Shown piece by piece: positions 34,401-43,275 of a stretch of 64,000 bases of DNA. The notes under the pieces were generated by a model. The model had not been told where the DNA came from. It made no database searches and was given only the letters and a program-made list of their open reading frames with translations. The stretch lies in contig OZ316891.1 in NCBI GenBank assembly GCA_973895155.1, positions 16,120,001-16,184,000 on the forward strand. Reading direction: 5' to 3'. The DNA comes from Marsupella aquatica (taxonomy: Eukaryota > Marchantiophyta). Numbering within the stretch: position 1 is the first letter of the stretch; every line of letters starts with the position of its first letter. A program made the position numbers and the translations under genes.

Positions 34401-37400
34401 TCTCCTCCTGGTCTGGTCGGGATGGAGGTGGATCCTTTGTCACATGGGCCATTATTTCTTCAACGTCAGATTCTTTGTAATGTGACAATAGCTCCTCTCT
34501 AAAGTCATCATCCAGGATGTCATTCAAAAACTGCTCTCTTTGCTCATCATCAAACATGATCGTGTGGGCTTGCATTTCCACCTCCTCGGGGTGATCCTCT
34601 GCCTCCCTATCATGAATCTCTAGAGGTTCAGCCTCCACAATTTTGCTTCGCTCGTCTTCCATCTCTTCTAGAACAGCGTGCACTTGGCTAACTGATTCCT
34701 CTACTGCATGCTCTTGAGTAGCAACTCCGGGGCCAAAAACATCTTCCTCCGTGAGGTGAGAAATCAGTTTCACCATGTATACTTCATCCTCGTCTTCATC
34801 TGAGGTGACCTCTGAATCATATTCCTCCTCCATAGTCGTAGTCTCCCCGTGAGGTGACTCCGCTGACCATGGAATAGTGATAGTGGGGATACCAAACCGA
34901 AACTGCCGTTTGCCCCAATCACTTGTGACCTTGGCCACATACAACCATGGCCTGCCAATTAAAATGGGAAAACCGTACGGCCGAACGGGTCGCATCACCA
35001 AATAGTTGAGGGGGAAAGATTTTCCCCCAATCATTGTTGGAATCTTGGTGAGACACCCCAACGGCACCACCCGTGCACCATCAGCCAACCTCATGGCACG
35101 TGCCGGTGGTTCTAACTCTGTATACCCCAACCGGTTTGCCGTCTCCTCAGTCATGATGTTGACTCCCGAGCCCCCGTCCACCGGTACAAACCGTATTGCA
35201 CATCCATTGATGTCCACCGTGAGTTCTGGGGCACCCAAATCCTCCGTGACCCAGTTGACTTGTATGGGGTCAGCCCCAACTTTGGGTAACCTTCTTCTAC
35301 GTCTCCTCCTCATGAGAATCTCCTTGACTTGGCGACGGTATAGGGAGCTATCCCATAATAGTTGACCAATTGTGGCACTGACTGGGCAATCCAGAATGTC
35401 TTGAGCAATGTTGTACGCGGTTGCAGGAGGTATGGGTGGGATGACCTCTTCTCCCGGTTTCCAACGAACAACCCTCTCCTCCGCTTTCTTTCTGGCCTTT
35501 GCCTCCTCCATGTCTTTGTCAATGGCCGCTTGCATGGTTTGTGCTTCTAGCTCCTCCAACTGCTTACGTACCTCTTCTCCCACCTTCGGATAGAACAACT
35601 TGGGGTTGTCCCGATCAAAGTCACTATCCTCCATGGGTGGCACCTCCGGTTCGTGTGAGGTACCCGATGTGGAAGCTTGATGCACCTCCTTGTACTTCTG
35701 CTTGAGCTCGGACTTGCCCTTCTTTTTGCCGGATCGAGTGGAGACTCGGTAACAAGAGTAATGCCTTCTCTCCTCGTCGCTGTCTTCCTCCGGTAGATTC
35801 TCAGCATGAGTCCACTCATGACTTGGGGGTGAGGGGTTAGCAACTTCAACTTCCGTAGATGTTGCAACAACAACCACCGGTATCTCAACAACTGGAGATA
35901 CTACAACGACTAGCGGTACCACCTCCTCCGTTATGGTGGTCATCCTTTGCTTGGGAATGTTCACTACGGTTTCTTCTCTTCTAGTGATTAGAGGGGTGTC
36001 GACTGCTTCCGTGGTGAGAAAGTTGACGCTAGCTTCTTTCAGAGGAGGTGGCGGCCCCTTCTTCTCTTGTGCCCCAATCGGTTGAGCCTTGAACGCCTCC
36101 AAGGTTGGGCAGTGTGGTGCAAGATGACCCTCCCCCTTGCATAGTTGACACAGCCGGGCAAAATCTCCATTGCCTTGACGGGTGGGCTCTGGGCACACAT
36201 TAGCGTAGTGGCCCGCCACTCTACAATTGTAACAAATAGGGATCTTCCTCACTCCAGGGTACGGTGGTCGATTCCCTGGGTTAGCGTTGGGATAGTTGGA
36301 GTATGCGGGTGCTCCGGCGTTTGTTGAAACTCCATGAATGCTCCGTGGTCCCGGGTTGAGAGGTTGTACACTATACACGTTGGCCTCTGGTGGCTCCTCC
36401 ATGAAGTACTCTATTGGCCCTTCCGCTGCATATGAAGGATTTGAGTAGCTTGCCCCCTCAACATCCTCCTCCCGTACTTGGAAAACCTTGGCTGGTTCTC
36501 CCGCTGGGCACTCCTTCGGGGCATGACCAAACTTCATGCACTTGGTGCACCACACATTGGCTCTCTCCACCGGAACTTTTCTCCTCTCAGGTTTGAGTCC
36601 GGCAAAATGTACTTTCAACGCTTTCATTTGCTCCGTCAGCTCATCATATCTGGCCTCTTGCTCCTTCAGGCGTCTTGCCGTAGACAATGGTGTAACGGCC
36701 ACCGTGGGTAGTATCACTTCACGGTGAGAGGACTTCTTGACTTTCTTTGACAACTTCTTCTTCTTCCTCCTTCGTCTTTCAGCTTCTGACTCCGTAGTGT
36801 CTGACTCTGTAGTACTCTCAGAATCCTCAGATTCATCACTACTATCTGAATCAGATCCACTCGACTCCTCACTGGAGGAACTGTCAACCGGCTTCAGCTT
36901 CTTTCTTCGGCAACGCTTGCTTGTGGCATCAGCTGCGGTGTATGACTCCGCTGCTGCAATAGCTTCAGCCAATGTGGTTGGCTTGGCTTGACGTACAAAG
37001 AACCCCATCTTGCTTGGTAGGGCAGCCACAAACCAGGCTTGACGCATAGCATCATCGGTACGGGCTTGGATCCGACGTACCAGCTTTTGGAACCTTTGCA
37101 AAAACCTCCGTAATGACTCCTTCTTCTTCATCCTGAGTTGGCCCACCTTTAATAGTGAGGTGGCCTCCACTCCTATGGATCTGAACTCCTTCAAGAAGGC
37201 TTGCTTGAACAGAGCCCAATCAGCTTTCACGTTGGCCAACAACGAAATGAACCATGGACCTGCCTCCCCTCTCATCATTCCAGGAATGATAGTGAGCTTA
37301 TGTGCAGACTCCCCATTAGCTTCGGCAATCCCTTCAAACTCCTCAATCCATTCGTCTGGATCATCCTTTGGTCTCCCCTTGAAGGGTACGTACTGAACAC

Positions 37401-37830
37401 GGGTACGTTGTGCAGCTGCCATCGGTGCAGCCGGTGCCTGTATCAACACAGGTGGTAATGGCGCTTGTTGGGCCACCGGTAACAGCACCGATGATAGGTG
37501 TGAGATGATTTGTGGCAATGCAGTGAGCTCTGGGATCAGATTTTGTAACTCAGACTGCACCAACACAAAGGGCTCTCCTTCTTCTCGCTCGTGATCTATG
37601 TCTGGCTCTTCGTCTGGGCATATGGCCTCATTACGTTGAGCCTCTTCCTGTTGCACACCAACTTGTTCTTCCAGCACCAGTGGCAACCTCCTCTCTTCTG
37701 CAAGCCGTAAGCGTTCTTCGGCAGCAACTCGTCGTCTGGTCCCAATCCAAGAGGGCCCCCCTTCTAGCTCTGATCTTGGGGTACGTGTGTGTTGGGGACT
37801 TCCTCTACCTCCCCTTCTCCCTCTCGGCAT
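31429..37830 (-). CDS. Gag-pol polyprotein of the Tat-like element (2133 aa)
   Basis: A single open frame. Gag capsid-like region about residues 147-320, a Ser/Asp/Glu-rich stretch, then three CCHC knuckles at about 427, 531 and 559 (CTKCMKFGHAPKEC, CYNCRVAGHYANVC, CQLCKGEGHLAPHC). Aspartic protease with VDGGSGVNI near 883. Reverse transcriptase from about 1243, with FIDDFAVY at about 1397 in place of the usual YxDD. RNase H near 1540-1660. Integrase with an HHCC finger (CDPCQRQGK) and Asp, Asp, Glu in WGVDFIGPF, LVSDRGTHF and GLTERANG. There is no chromodomain. The stop codon lies 36 bp inside the 3' LTR, so the last residues are encoded by PPT and LTR sequence. It looks intact. Confidence 0.92.
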   Translation of the reverse strand: MPRGRRGGRGSPQHTRTPRSELEGGPSWIGTRRRVAAEERLRLAEERRLPLVLEEQVGVQQEEAQRNEAICPDEEPDIDHEREEGEPFVLVQSELQNLIPELTALPQIISHLSSVLLPVAQQAPLPPVLIQAPAAPMAAAQRTRVQYVPFKGRPKDDPDEWIEEFEGIAEANGESAHKLTIIPGMMRGEAGPWFISLLANVKADWALFKQAFLKEFRSIGVEATSLLKVGQLRMKKKESLRRFLQRFQKLVRRIQARTDDAMRQAWFVAALPSKMGFFVRQAKPTTLAEAIAAAESYTAADATSKRCRRKKLKPVDSSSSEESSGSDSDSSDESEDSESTTESDTTESEAERRRRKKKKLSKKVKKSSHREVILPTVAVTPLSTARRLKEQEARYDELTEQMKALKVHFAGLKPERRKVPVERANVWCTKCMKFGHAPKECPAGEPAKVFQVREEDVEGASYSNPSYAAEGPIEYFMEEPPEANVYSVQPLNPGPRSIHGVSTNAGAPAYSNYPNANPGNRPPYPGVRKIPICYNCRVAGHYANVCPEPTRQGNGDFARLCQLCKGEGHLAPHCPTLEAFKAQPIGAQEKKGPPPPLKEASVNFLTTEAVDTPLITRREETVVNIPKQRMTTITEEVVPLVVVVSPVVEIPVVVVATSTEVEVANPSPPSHEWTHAENLPEEDSDEERRHYSCYRVSTRSGKKKGKSELKQKYKEVHQASTSGTSHEPEVPPMEDSDFDRDNPKLFYPKVGEEVRKQLEELEAQTMQAAIDKDMEEAKARKKAEERVVRWKPGEEVIPPIPPATAYNIAQDILDCPVSATIGQLLWDSSLYRRQVKEILMRRRRRRRLPKVGADPIQVNWVTEDLGAPELTVDINGCAIRFVPVDGGSGVNIMTEETANRLGYTELEPPARAMRLADGARVVPLGCLTKIPTMIGGKSFPLNYLVMRPVRPYGFPILIGRPWLYVAKVTSDWGKRQFRFGIPTITIPWSAESPHGETTTMEEEYDSEVTSDEDEDEVYMVKLISHLTEEDVFGPGVATQEHAVEESVSQVHAVLEEMEDERSKIVEAEPLEIHDREAEDHPEEVEMQAHTIMFDDEQREQFLNDILDDDFREELLSHYKESDVEEIMAHVTKDPPPSRPDQEESDAPVYGGMRLARLEETFDEETRNKLDVIRPEQYTKVEVGEGKTLNIGSKLDATEQRTIQELLKEYQDVFAWSHQDLKGVPPEFGEHSIDLMSGARPVRQRQYRLNPKYSLMVKEEIDRLLDAGFIYPVMHSEWVSPIVIVPKKKGPDGKVKIRVCQDFRKLNDATKKDHYPLPFTDIVLDMVAGWEIYSFLDGYSGYNQIWIREEDQLKTAFTTEWGIFAFRRMPFGLCNAPGMFQRLMMNIFHDFLRRFLEIFIDDFAVYGKRVKHPEHLRLTFQRCRETCLKLHPEKCFFGIEEGILLGHKVSARGIEVDREKVAVWVAVSFPKNVKEVRGFLGCVGYYRRFIKDFAKVAMPLTSMLKKGSEFEPTPSRQAAFDELKKRLLEAPVLITPNWNKEFHVYVDVSGFCIGAVLSQLDDDGRDHPIYFASRQLAPAEKNYSPTDREALGIIYACKKYRHYLLGYKVVFHTDHNSLKYMVNKPDLSGRIARWVLLLQEFNYEVRVRSGKSHSNADFFSRIEGASDSQEIDDRFPDEEVFSVNTEATTWYGEILEFLRTARVPSRLGPERAAVFLRKTGPYLLVKGVLHKYGMDGRLRRCLEEAEIRTVMAALHEEEAGGHFARETTARKILDAGYWWPTLFRDVHRYIQRCDPCQRQGKPGPSSRHPLVPILPLAPFEKWGVDFIGPFTPITRRGRKRYIILATDYATKWVEARATAKDDANTTARFLYEQIFTRFGPPLELVSDRGTHFLNHTIERLTENYLISHRKTTPYHPRANGLTERANGIMGKILNKTVSAHKTDWDLKLLAATYAYNLAHKTTTGHSPYFLVFGQHSLVPVEFEVPTIRILTREREGAEEESVASRIQQLEQLTETREEALTHTEQEQGKRKSHYDSRLRRVSIEEGDLVLLYDSRFMHFPGKLHTRWMGPYVVDAVYSNGSVQLKTLEGQLLNTRINQERLKKYYTEEEYGARGGASQLREELCDGYPVTGSHT
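31465..31477 (-). promoter_or_regulatory. Polypurine tract of the Tat-like element
   Basis: On the element strand, AAGAGAGGAGCTA directly precedes the 3' LTR (TGTGACGG). It is read through by the gag-pol frame as part of the codons for LREEL. Confidence 0.65.
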
Positions 37831-37891
37831 CCCATTGAGACCTGCATTCCAAACTTACACCAATGTCTCAGAAAGCAATATTTGTAAACAT

Positions 37892-37984
37892 CAACCGTCG
37901 CACGATGCGTTGTGGTTGACGTACAATAACAAAGTAACCAACAAACTTCTCACGTATCAACCGTCGCAAGTTGCGTTGTGGTTG
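37892..37984. repeat. Two near-identical hairpins in the leader of the Tat-like element
   Basis: CAACCGTCGCACGATGCG (from 37,892) and CAACCGTCGCAAGTTGCG (from 37,958), each followed by TTGTGGTTG. Each 27-bp copy can pair CAACC with GGTTG, and the second has an inner CGCAA/TTGCG stem. They lie between the PBS and the gag start. They might be packaging or dimerisation structures; this is inference. Confidence 0.65.
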
Positions 37985-38047
37985 ATAGGTTTGAACTCCC
38001 AATAGACGTAGCTCCCCTCCTTCGTGTCGTCAAACAAGAAGAAGGAT

Positions 38048-38065
38048 TCCCCGGCAGCGGCGCCA
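38048..38065 (-). promoter_or_regulatory. Primer binding site of the Tat-like element
   Basis: On the element strand, TGGCGCCGCTGCCGGGGA starts 20 bases after the 5' LTR. It is close to the TGGCGCCGTTGCCGGGGA-type site used by plant Athila/Tat elements. The tRNA assignment was not checked here. Confidence 0.75.
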
Positions 38066-39196
38066 AAAACAAAAGACCACACTTATGTCACTTGCCTCTC
38101 CAACGGTTAATACGTGCAAACCGCACTTTTCTTCGCTTAAACCGTTGGTATCGTATTACGGGGTCGTGGAGGGACGCTATTTGGATTCTTTTCACACCAG
38201 GATGAGTATTTTGGTTTCCGCTCCCGGAAATGTAGGTTTTGATCAAGTCTACCGACTACCCTCACCCCACAGCTTTTGATCAAGTCCTGCCGACTACCCC
38301 ACTACACCTTCACTCGGAGTCACCCAAAGAGTGCTGTCACCACCCCTACTCACAAGGCCGACTCAAACCAAGCAAGTTTCTTCAAATCATAGAACGGGAG
38401 AACACAATTCGGAAAGCGAAAAAGGGAGAAGGAACACACAACAAAAGCCCATCAAGTCAAATGTACAGATCCATATCTCTTGGGAAAAACGATACACATT
38501 GCATGAGTAACCCGACCTCCTGCCGTCTACTCAACTCCTGCCTCTCCGGACAATGAGTATGGCTCCCCCTCACTACTCTGAACACGCTTTCAAACTCCTC
38601 AGGCTCCACTCTATCCCTCCTTGCTAACTTCACACTGAGTCCCCCTAACTACTTCGGGGCTATCCCCCTAAATACTGAAAAATCACACCAAAGCACCCCT
38701 CACAGGGTCACAACGGTGGCGGCTACCCTAGCGGCGCCGCTAAAACCTTGCACTAAGAGAAATCCTTAAACTGAAGAGGAGCATGCGGCACACACATGCT
38801 GCTAAAACCCTAAACCCAAAACAAGGGGGCCGACGGTGCCTTCGACGGCGCCCCAACAGTACACGTGAACCCTGAAAGTGAGAGGCACCCCAAAATGGCC
38901 GAAACTAGGTGCCCTTCCAAGTGCACACCTGAGCTCACCCCTGGATAGCTCTTCTTTTCCTGCTTCCGAATCACTAAGTCGCTCCCTCAACGGACTTCAG
39001 ACGCCTGAGTTATGGCCGTTTCCGTACCGCAAAAACATAAGTTCTCCAGGCCATAACTTGCTCATCCTGGCTCCGTTTGAGGAGCGCCGCCTCTTGTTGG
39101 AATCAGCTCCGCGAGCTCATCCCAACAAGCCCATGAGTGACCCCCCACTAAAATGTTGGAAATCTGGAGGCCGTACACCCACGTCCGTACGCCTAT

Positions 39197-41053
39197 CTAA
39201 TCCTCCTCTTCTTCTTCGCTCTCGGTGCCCGGACTTGTGCCCCGTGAGTGGTCCTCCTCCTCATCACTCACGGGAGTGAGTGCCACCGTACTTTTCTTCT
39301 TCTTCGACGGAGTACTCTTAGTGCTGCTGCTCCCGCGCTTCCTCAAAGCAGCCAAGGCCTGCCACGCCTTGATGTACCCCTCACCAATTGTGTCCTTCCA
39401 GAGGGTAGCCTCTTCTCCGGACCACAACTCCAACGGTAGAACTTGCCCCGTGGCCATGGGAGTCCCGGGGGTGACAGACCTGGGTGGCATCCCCGTACTG
39501 ACCTGAGCCTCCCGTAACGATTTCCGTACCTCCCGGAGCTTCTTCTCCAAGCTCTTACTCTTCTCCTGACTCTTCTTGGCTCCATCCAACAAGGGTCCAT
39601 ACTTCCCACTAACCTCCTTCACCACCATCTCGATAGCTTGGGAGATCACATCCGGGGAAAGTGTGGAGCCAGGTGTGCCGGGACTCTTCCGTTTCCCTAG
39701 ACTCAGGGCCTCACTTCTCTTCGCTCGTGTCTCAAAGGCTGCCACCTGACTCCGTAGTGCTCCCACCTGGTTCCTCCACTCCATCACTTCTCCAGAATTT
39801 TGCTTCTCTTTGGCCAATGCTTGCCTCAACGCTCCTACTTCTTCTGCTTCCTTGGCCTTGGTGGACAAAGCTCCCTTCAAGTTGGTGATCTCTACGTGAG
39901 CTGCATTGATGTGCCTGACCTTCTCATGAATGGTCTGCTCCTTGGTCTTGATCACCTCCTTCAGTGACAGGATGCTCTGCTCTAACGTCTCTACTTTGAC
40001 TGTGGCGTGCTTGAGAGACTCCCTCAATGCGTGGACTAGCTTGAGTCCCTCGTGGACTCCCTCTCTGAAATCCCGTAGCTCTGCCAAGTAAACATCCGGA
40101 ATGTTGTATTCCAGAGGCTGTTTCGGATCTCCCACGAGTGATTCAAGCCACTCCAATGTGCAATCATCCTCCTGGTTCTCTTCTTCTCTATTATCCTCCC
40201 CACCAGCAGACAATGATTCCTCCGTGAGCTTCCCTAAAACGGTAGTGGCAATACTCCGGATCTCCGTGGTGAGAGATGATCCCGTGTCTTCATGCCCCGG
40301 AGAACCAATCAACCCTTCTGCCCTGGCCAATACAAATGACCCCATCAAATGTACAGCCCCACCTGGTTTCACACTCCCGGGCTCAGCGGCCAATAGCTTC
40401 TTCAATCCGTAGCACCACCATCCGTACACATGGGCTGGGTAGTTCTTGATGTCCATAGCTACCACGAAATGCTCCTCATTCAGCACTCCGGATTGCACGT
40501 TGCCAAGAACCCGTTGATGCACCTTGGCCAGGAAGCCCTTATACTCAACATCCTTGACAGCAGAAAGAGGGATGGCGGTGGTGGAGGTAGGATTGGTCAC
40601 CCAAGTGGCCACCATTTTCAACGTGAGTTCTCCCCTGATATTCCGAGGTGTGAATGAGAATTTCTGATTCTCAAGAAACAATAGCTTAGCCAACTCCACA
40701 TGGGGCACTACACGTTTGAGACATTCAAAGTAGATTCCCTCCGTTCGGAACTCCATCCCGGCCTCAATGTCCCAGCTCTTCCCTGAAGGGATGGTAATCT
40801 CCACCTTCATGAATTCTGTAAGCCCGGTGGCTTGGAAAATGTTCCGACAATCCTCCATCACCTTGGTGGAGGTCTTGGGATAAATTCGACGAAAAATCTT
40901 CCTACCCACCGGTGAGGAACCCGCTGCCAATCCCGTGCTCATCATAACTTCTCTCTCTTCCCTTTCCCGTGTAATCCGAGTCTCCACGTAGTCACGGTAA
41001 GCAGCCTTGTATCTCCGAATGCGTGACGCACTAAACTCTGGTTGATCTAGCAT
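39197..41053 (-). CDS. 618-aa ORF inside the 5' LTR, unknown function
   Basis: Same protein as at 28,499-30,355, with two amino-acid differences that I can see (Arg to Trp in the LRSGEE segment, Met to Val near the Lys-rich tail). In the 5' LTR it lies downstream of an AT-rich TATA-like site and upstream of the PBS, so it would occupy the leader of the genomic RNA. Translation from a transcript starting in the LTR is plausible but unproven. The conserved open frame in both LTRs follows partly from the young age of the insertion. Confidence 0.65.
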   Translation of the reverse strand: MLDQPEFSASRIRRYKAAYRDYVETRITREREEREVMMSTGLAAGSSPVGRKIFRRIYPKTSTKVMEDCRNIFQATGLTEFMKVEITIPSGKSWDIEAGMEFRTEGIYFECLKRVVPHVELAKLLFLENQKFSFTPRNIRGELTLKMVATWVTNPTSTTAIPLSAVKDVEYKGFLAKVHQRVLGNVQSGVLNEEHFVVAMDIKNYPAHVYGWWCYGLKKLLAAEPGSVKPGGAVHLMGSFVLARAEGLIGSPGHEDTGSSLTTEIRSIATTVLGKLTEESLSAGGEDNREEENQEDDCTLEWLESLVGDPKQPLEYNIPDVYLAELRDFREGVHEGLKLVHALRESLKHATVKVETLEQSILSLKEVIKTKEQTIHEKVRHINAAHVEITNLKGALSTKAKEAEEVGALRQALAKEKQNSGEVMEWRNQVGALRSQVAAFETRAKRSEALSLGKRKSPGTPGSTLSPDVISQAIEMVVKEVSGKYGPLLDGAKKSQEKSKSLEKKLREVRKSLREAQVSTGMPPRSVTPGTPMATGQVLPLELWSGEEATLWKDTIGEGYIKAWQALAALRKRGSSSTKSTPSKKKKSTVALTPVSDEEEDHSRGTSPGTESEEEEED

Positions 41054-41846
41054 CCATGCATCCCGAAATCAATTTCTCAATCACCAATCCCGTCACCCGT
41101 GGCAATGTCAATTCCCTGGCCCGAAACAGCCCCCGTAGCCCGATCACTTAAATTCTCTCAATTTCCCGTCACCACTCCGTGCGGCCGCCACTAATGCCTG
41201 GAAGAATGACGCCAGCAAGCCCCACTAATCCACCATGAAAGAGAGAGCTTCAAAAATAATTAGAATCTGGAGAGAGCTTCCGGCAAGAGAGAGAAGAACC
41301 CCGTTTTTGCTTTCGGCAATGAGAGGGTCGTGCAAAAGGAAGAGGGAAAGAAAAAGGAAGGAAAAAAAAATAGAACCGAAAAAACTCCTGGCGCCTTCGC
41401 CATGCGCCCCGGCCCATTTCTCGGGCCTTACCCTTGCGTCCTCCTGCGCGCGGCCCTATGCAGGGCGCGCGGCCATTCCTCCCGGCTCGCGGGAGGCCCT
41501 TCAACTCCCCCCCGCTCGCGTGATCCTCCCAGCTCGCGGGAGGCCCTTTAACTCCCCCCCGCTCGCGTGATCCTCCCAGCTCGCGGGAGGCCCTTTAACT
41601 CCCCCCCGCTCGCGTGATCCTCCCAGCTCGCGGGAGGCCCTTTAACTCCCCCCCCCCGCTCGCTTGCGCTCCTTCAGCTCGCGGAGCCTCATTAATTGCC
41701 CGGGCACGCAGCCCTATGGGCTCGCGAGGCAGCCCCTTCAGCTCGCGGAGCCCCATTAATCACCCGGGCACGCAGCCCTATGGGCTCGCGAGGCAGCCCC
41801 TCTTTCTCTCGGACGGCCACTAATGGGACTCGCCCTCCTGAGGAGG

Positions 41847-41858
41847 GATTTATTTAAA
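41847..41858 (-). promoter_or_regulatory. Possible TATA-like promoter site in the 5' LTR
   Basis: On the element strand, TTTAAATAAATCC follows a run of T and G about 310 bp into the LTR. It is the clearest TATA-like word upstream of the LTR ORF. Position and composition are the only support. Confidence 0.25.
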
Positions 41859-43275
41859 AAAAAACCCCCCCCTCTCCTGACTTTGCAATGGGGGTCTCAA
41901 CAATAGCTCTTGAAGCAAAACGGTAAGTCCTATGGGGCTGGTCCTGGCTAGTTTCAAGGTCCCAAAATATTTGCCCACTTAGGTCGCCGCAAATCTTAGA
42001 ACTATTATGAGAGAAAGAATATAAAGTCACCTGGGGCATCATCAACCTATAATGACGGAATTAACTAAAAATTAAAAAATGGCTTATTTACATTGACTAT
42101 TAACAAGGTATCGGCCTTTGCAACCAGTTATGTGTGACTTCCCGTGACGGGGTACCCGTCACAGGTCTTGACACCAAAGCTGTCACTATTGGGTGCCAAA
42201 ACTATCTCCTTGTACCTGAGGATCACGGAGGGATGTTGTGAAGGCTGGTATACACCGGTTTATCCCCTTAACGCCAGACTATCATAGCAAGACTCTGTCA
42301 CACATCACCCAAGCTCAATCCCAAAGGACCAAGGTTGGGAATCAGCTCTTGCACTCATGATAGTTCTGGTGAGAAGGGGGTCTTCATGTCGGGCCCGTAC
42401 ACACAGGGCGTAGCGCTACGGTGCGCATATGTCTATACGTATGCTTACTGCCATAGGTATGTTTCTATTCCGCCGCCGGAATGTACCCATAAACCAGTGA
42501 CTCTGACTGATTCCCGGCTTAGGGACTTCTAAGTCATTGCCCCACCACTCTGCCATTCCACTCCCAGCAATCAGAGTTATGACAGCCCTCACCCAACCCA
42601 CTTCAATGCACCCGATACACCTCTCAGTGGCGCCGCTAGTCCCATCATACACTCAAATTGCCTCACACACACACACATCCATGAGAGAAATGAGGCCTGA
42701 GAGGAAAACTCAATTAGATTCAAAGATGTGCACAATAGTTCACTGAGAACACTTGATTCGAACAATAGTCCCGAAGACTGTCTACTCCAGATTGCGACGT
42801 GCTTGCCCCGCAAGCCCCGTGCTTGCCATGCAAGCTCAATCCTGAACCTAAGCCCGGCTCACTCCAGATTGCGACGGCAAATTGGACTCAAACCAATCCC
42901 GTACTTGCCTTGCAAACTCAATCCTGAACTCAACCTCCTTCACTGCACTTCATTCTTGGGGACACGTACAGATCTCACACCTCCATTTCAGAATGTCAAG
43001 TTACGCATGCACAGTTGACTCGACTTCAAAGCTGGTACCAGGCCTAACGGCGATCTACCCCAGACTGCAATGAGGCCCGGCCTCATGCTTGCCCTACAAG
43101 CTCAACTCTGGCCATAAATCCCTTAGTGCTCTCTACCAGACAAAGGCCGGGACTCCCCATGGATCATGTAGCCTTGCCAAACTGAACTGTAAATGCTCCT
43201 CCTGCTGCACCTCAATCAGTGTCTCAGCCTCCCTACTGTGCTCATCGTAAATGCAATCAAAATCCTCCCCACAGT

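Larger units (their letters stand above)
27388..42163 (-). mobile_element. Young, structurally complete Tat-like Ty3/Gypsy retrotransposon, 14.8 kb
   Basis: Two LTRs of about 4.08 kb (27,388-31,464 and 38,086-42,163), TG...CA ends, and a perfect 5-bp target duplication GGTCT (27,383-27,387 and 42,164-42,168). I noticed only about eight differences between the LTRs, mostly transitions, so the insertion is recent. The order on the minus strand is 5' LTR, primer binding site, leader with two hairpins, one 2133-codon gag-pol frame, polypurine tract, 3' LTR. The domain order PR-RT-RH-IN is Gypsy. The long LTRs and the PBS resemble the non-chromodomain Tat/Ogre group. It is inserted 24 bp into solo LTR B. 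Confidence 0.9.
38086..42163 (-). repeat. 5' LTR of the Tat-like element
   Basis: Nearly identical to the 3' LTR over its whole length, including the 618-codon frame at 41,053-39,197. It is followed on the element strand by the leader and primer binding site at 38,065-38,048. Confidence 0.9.
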
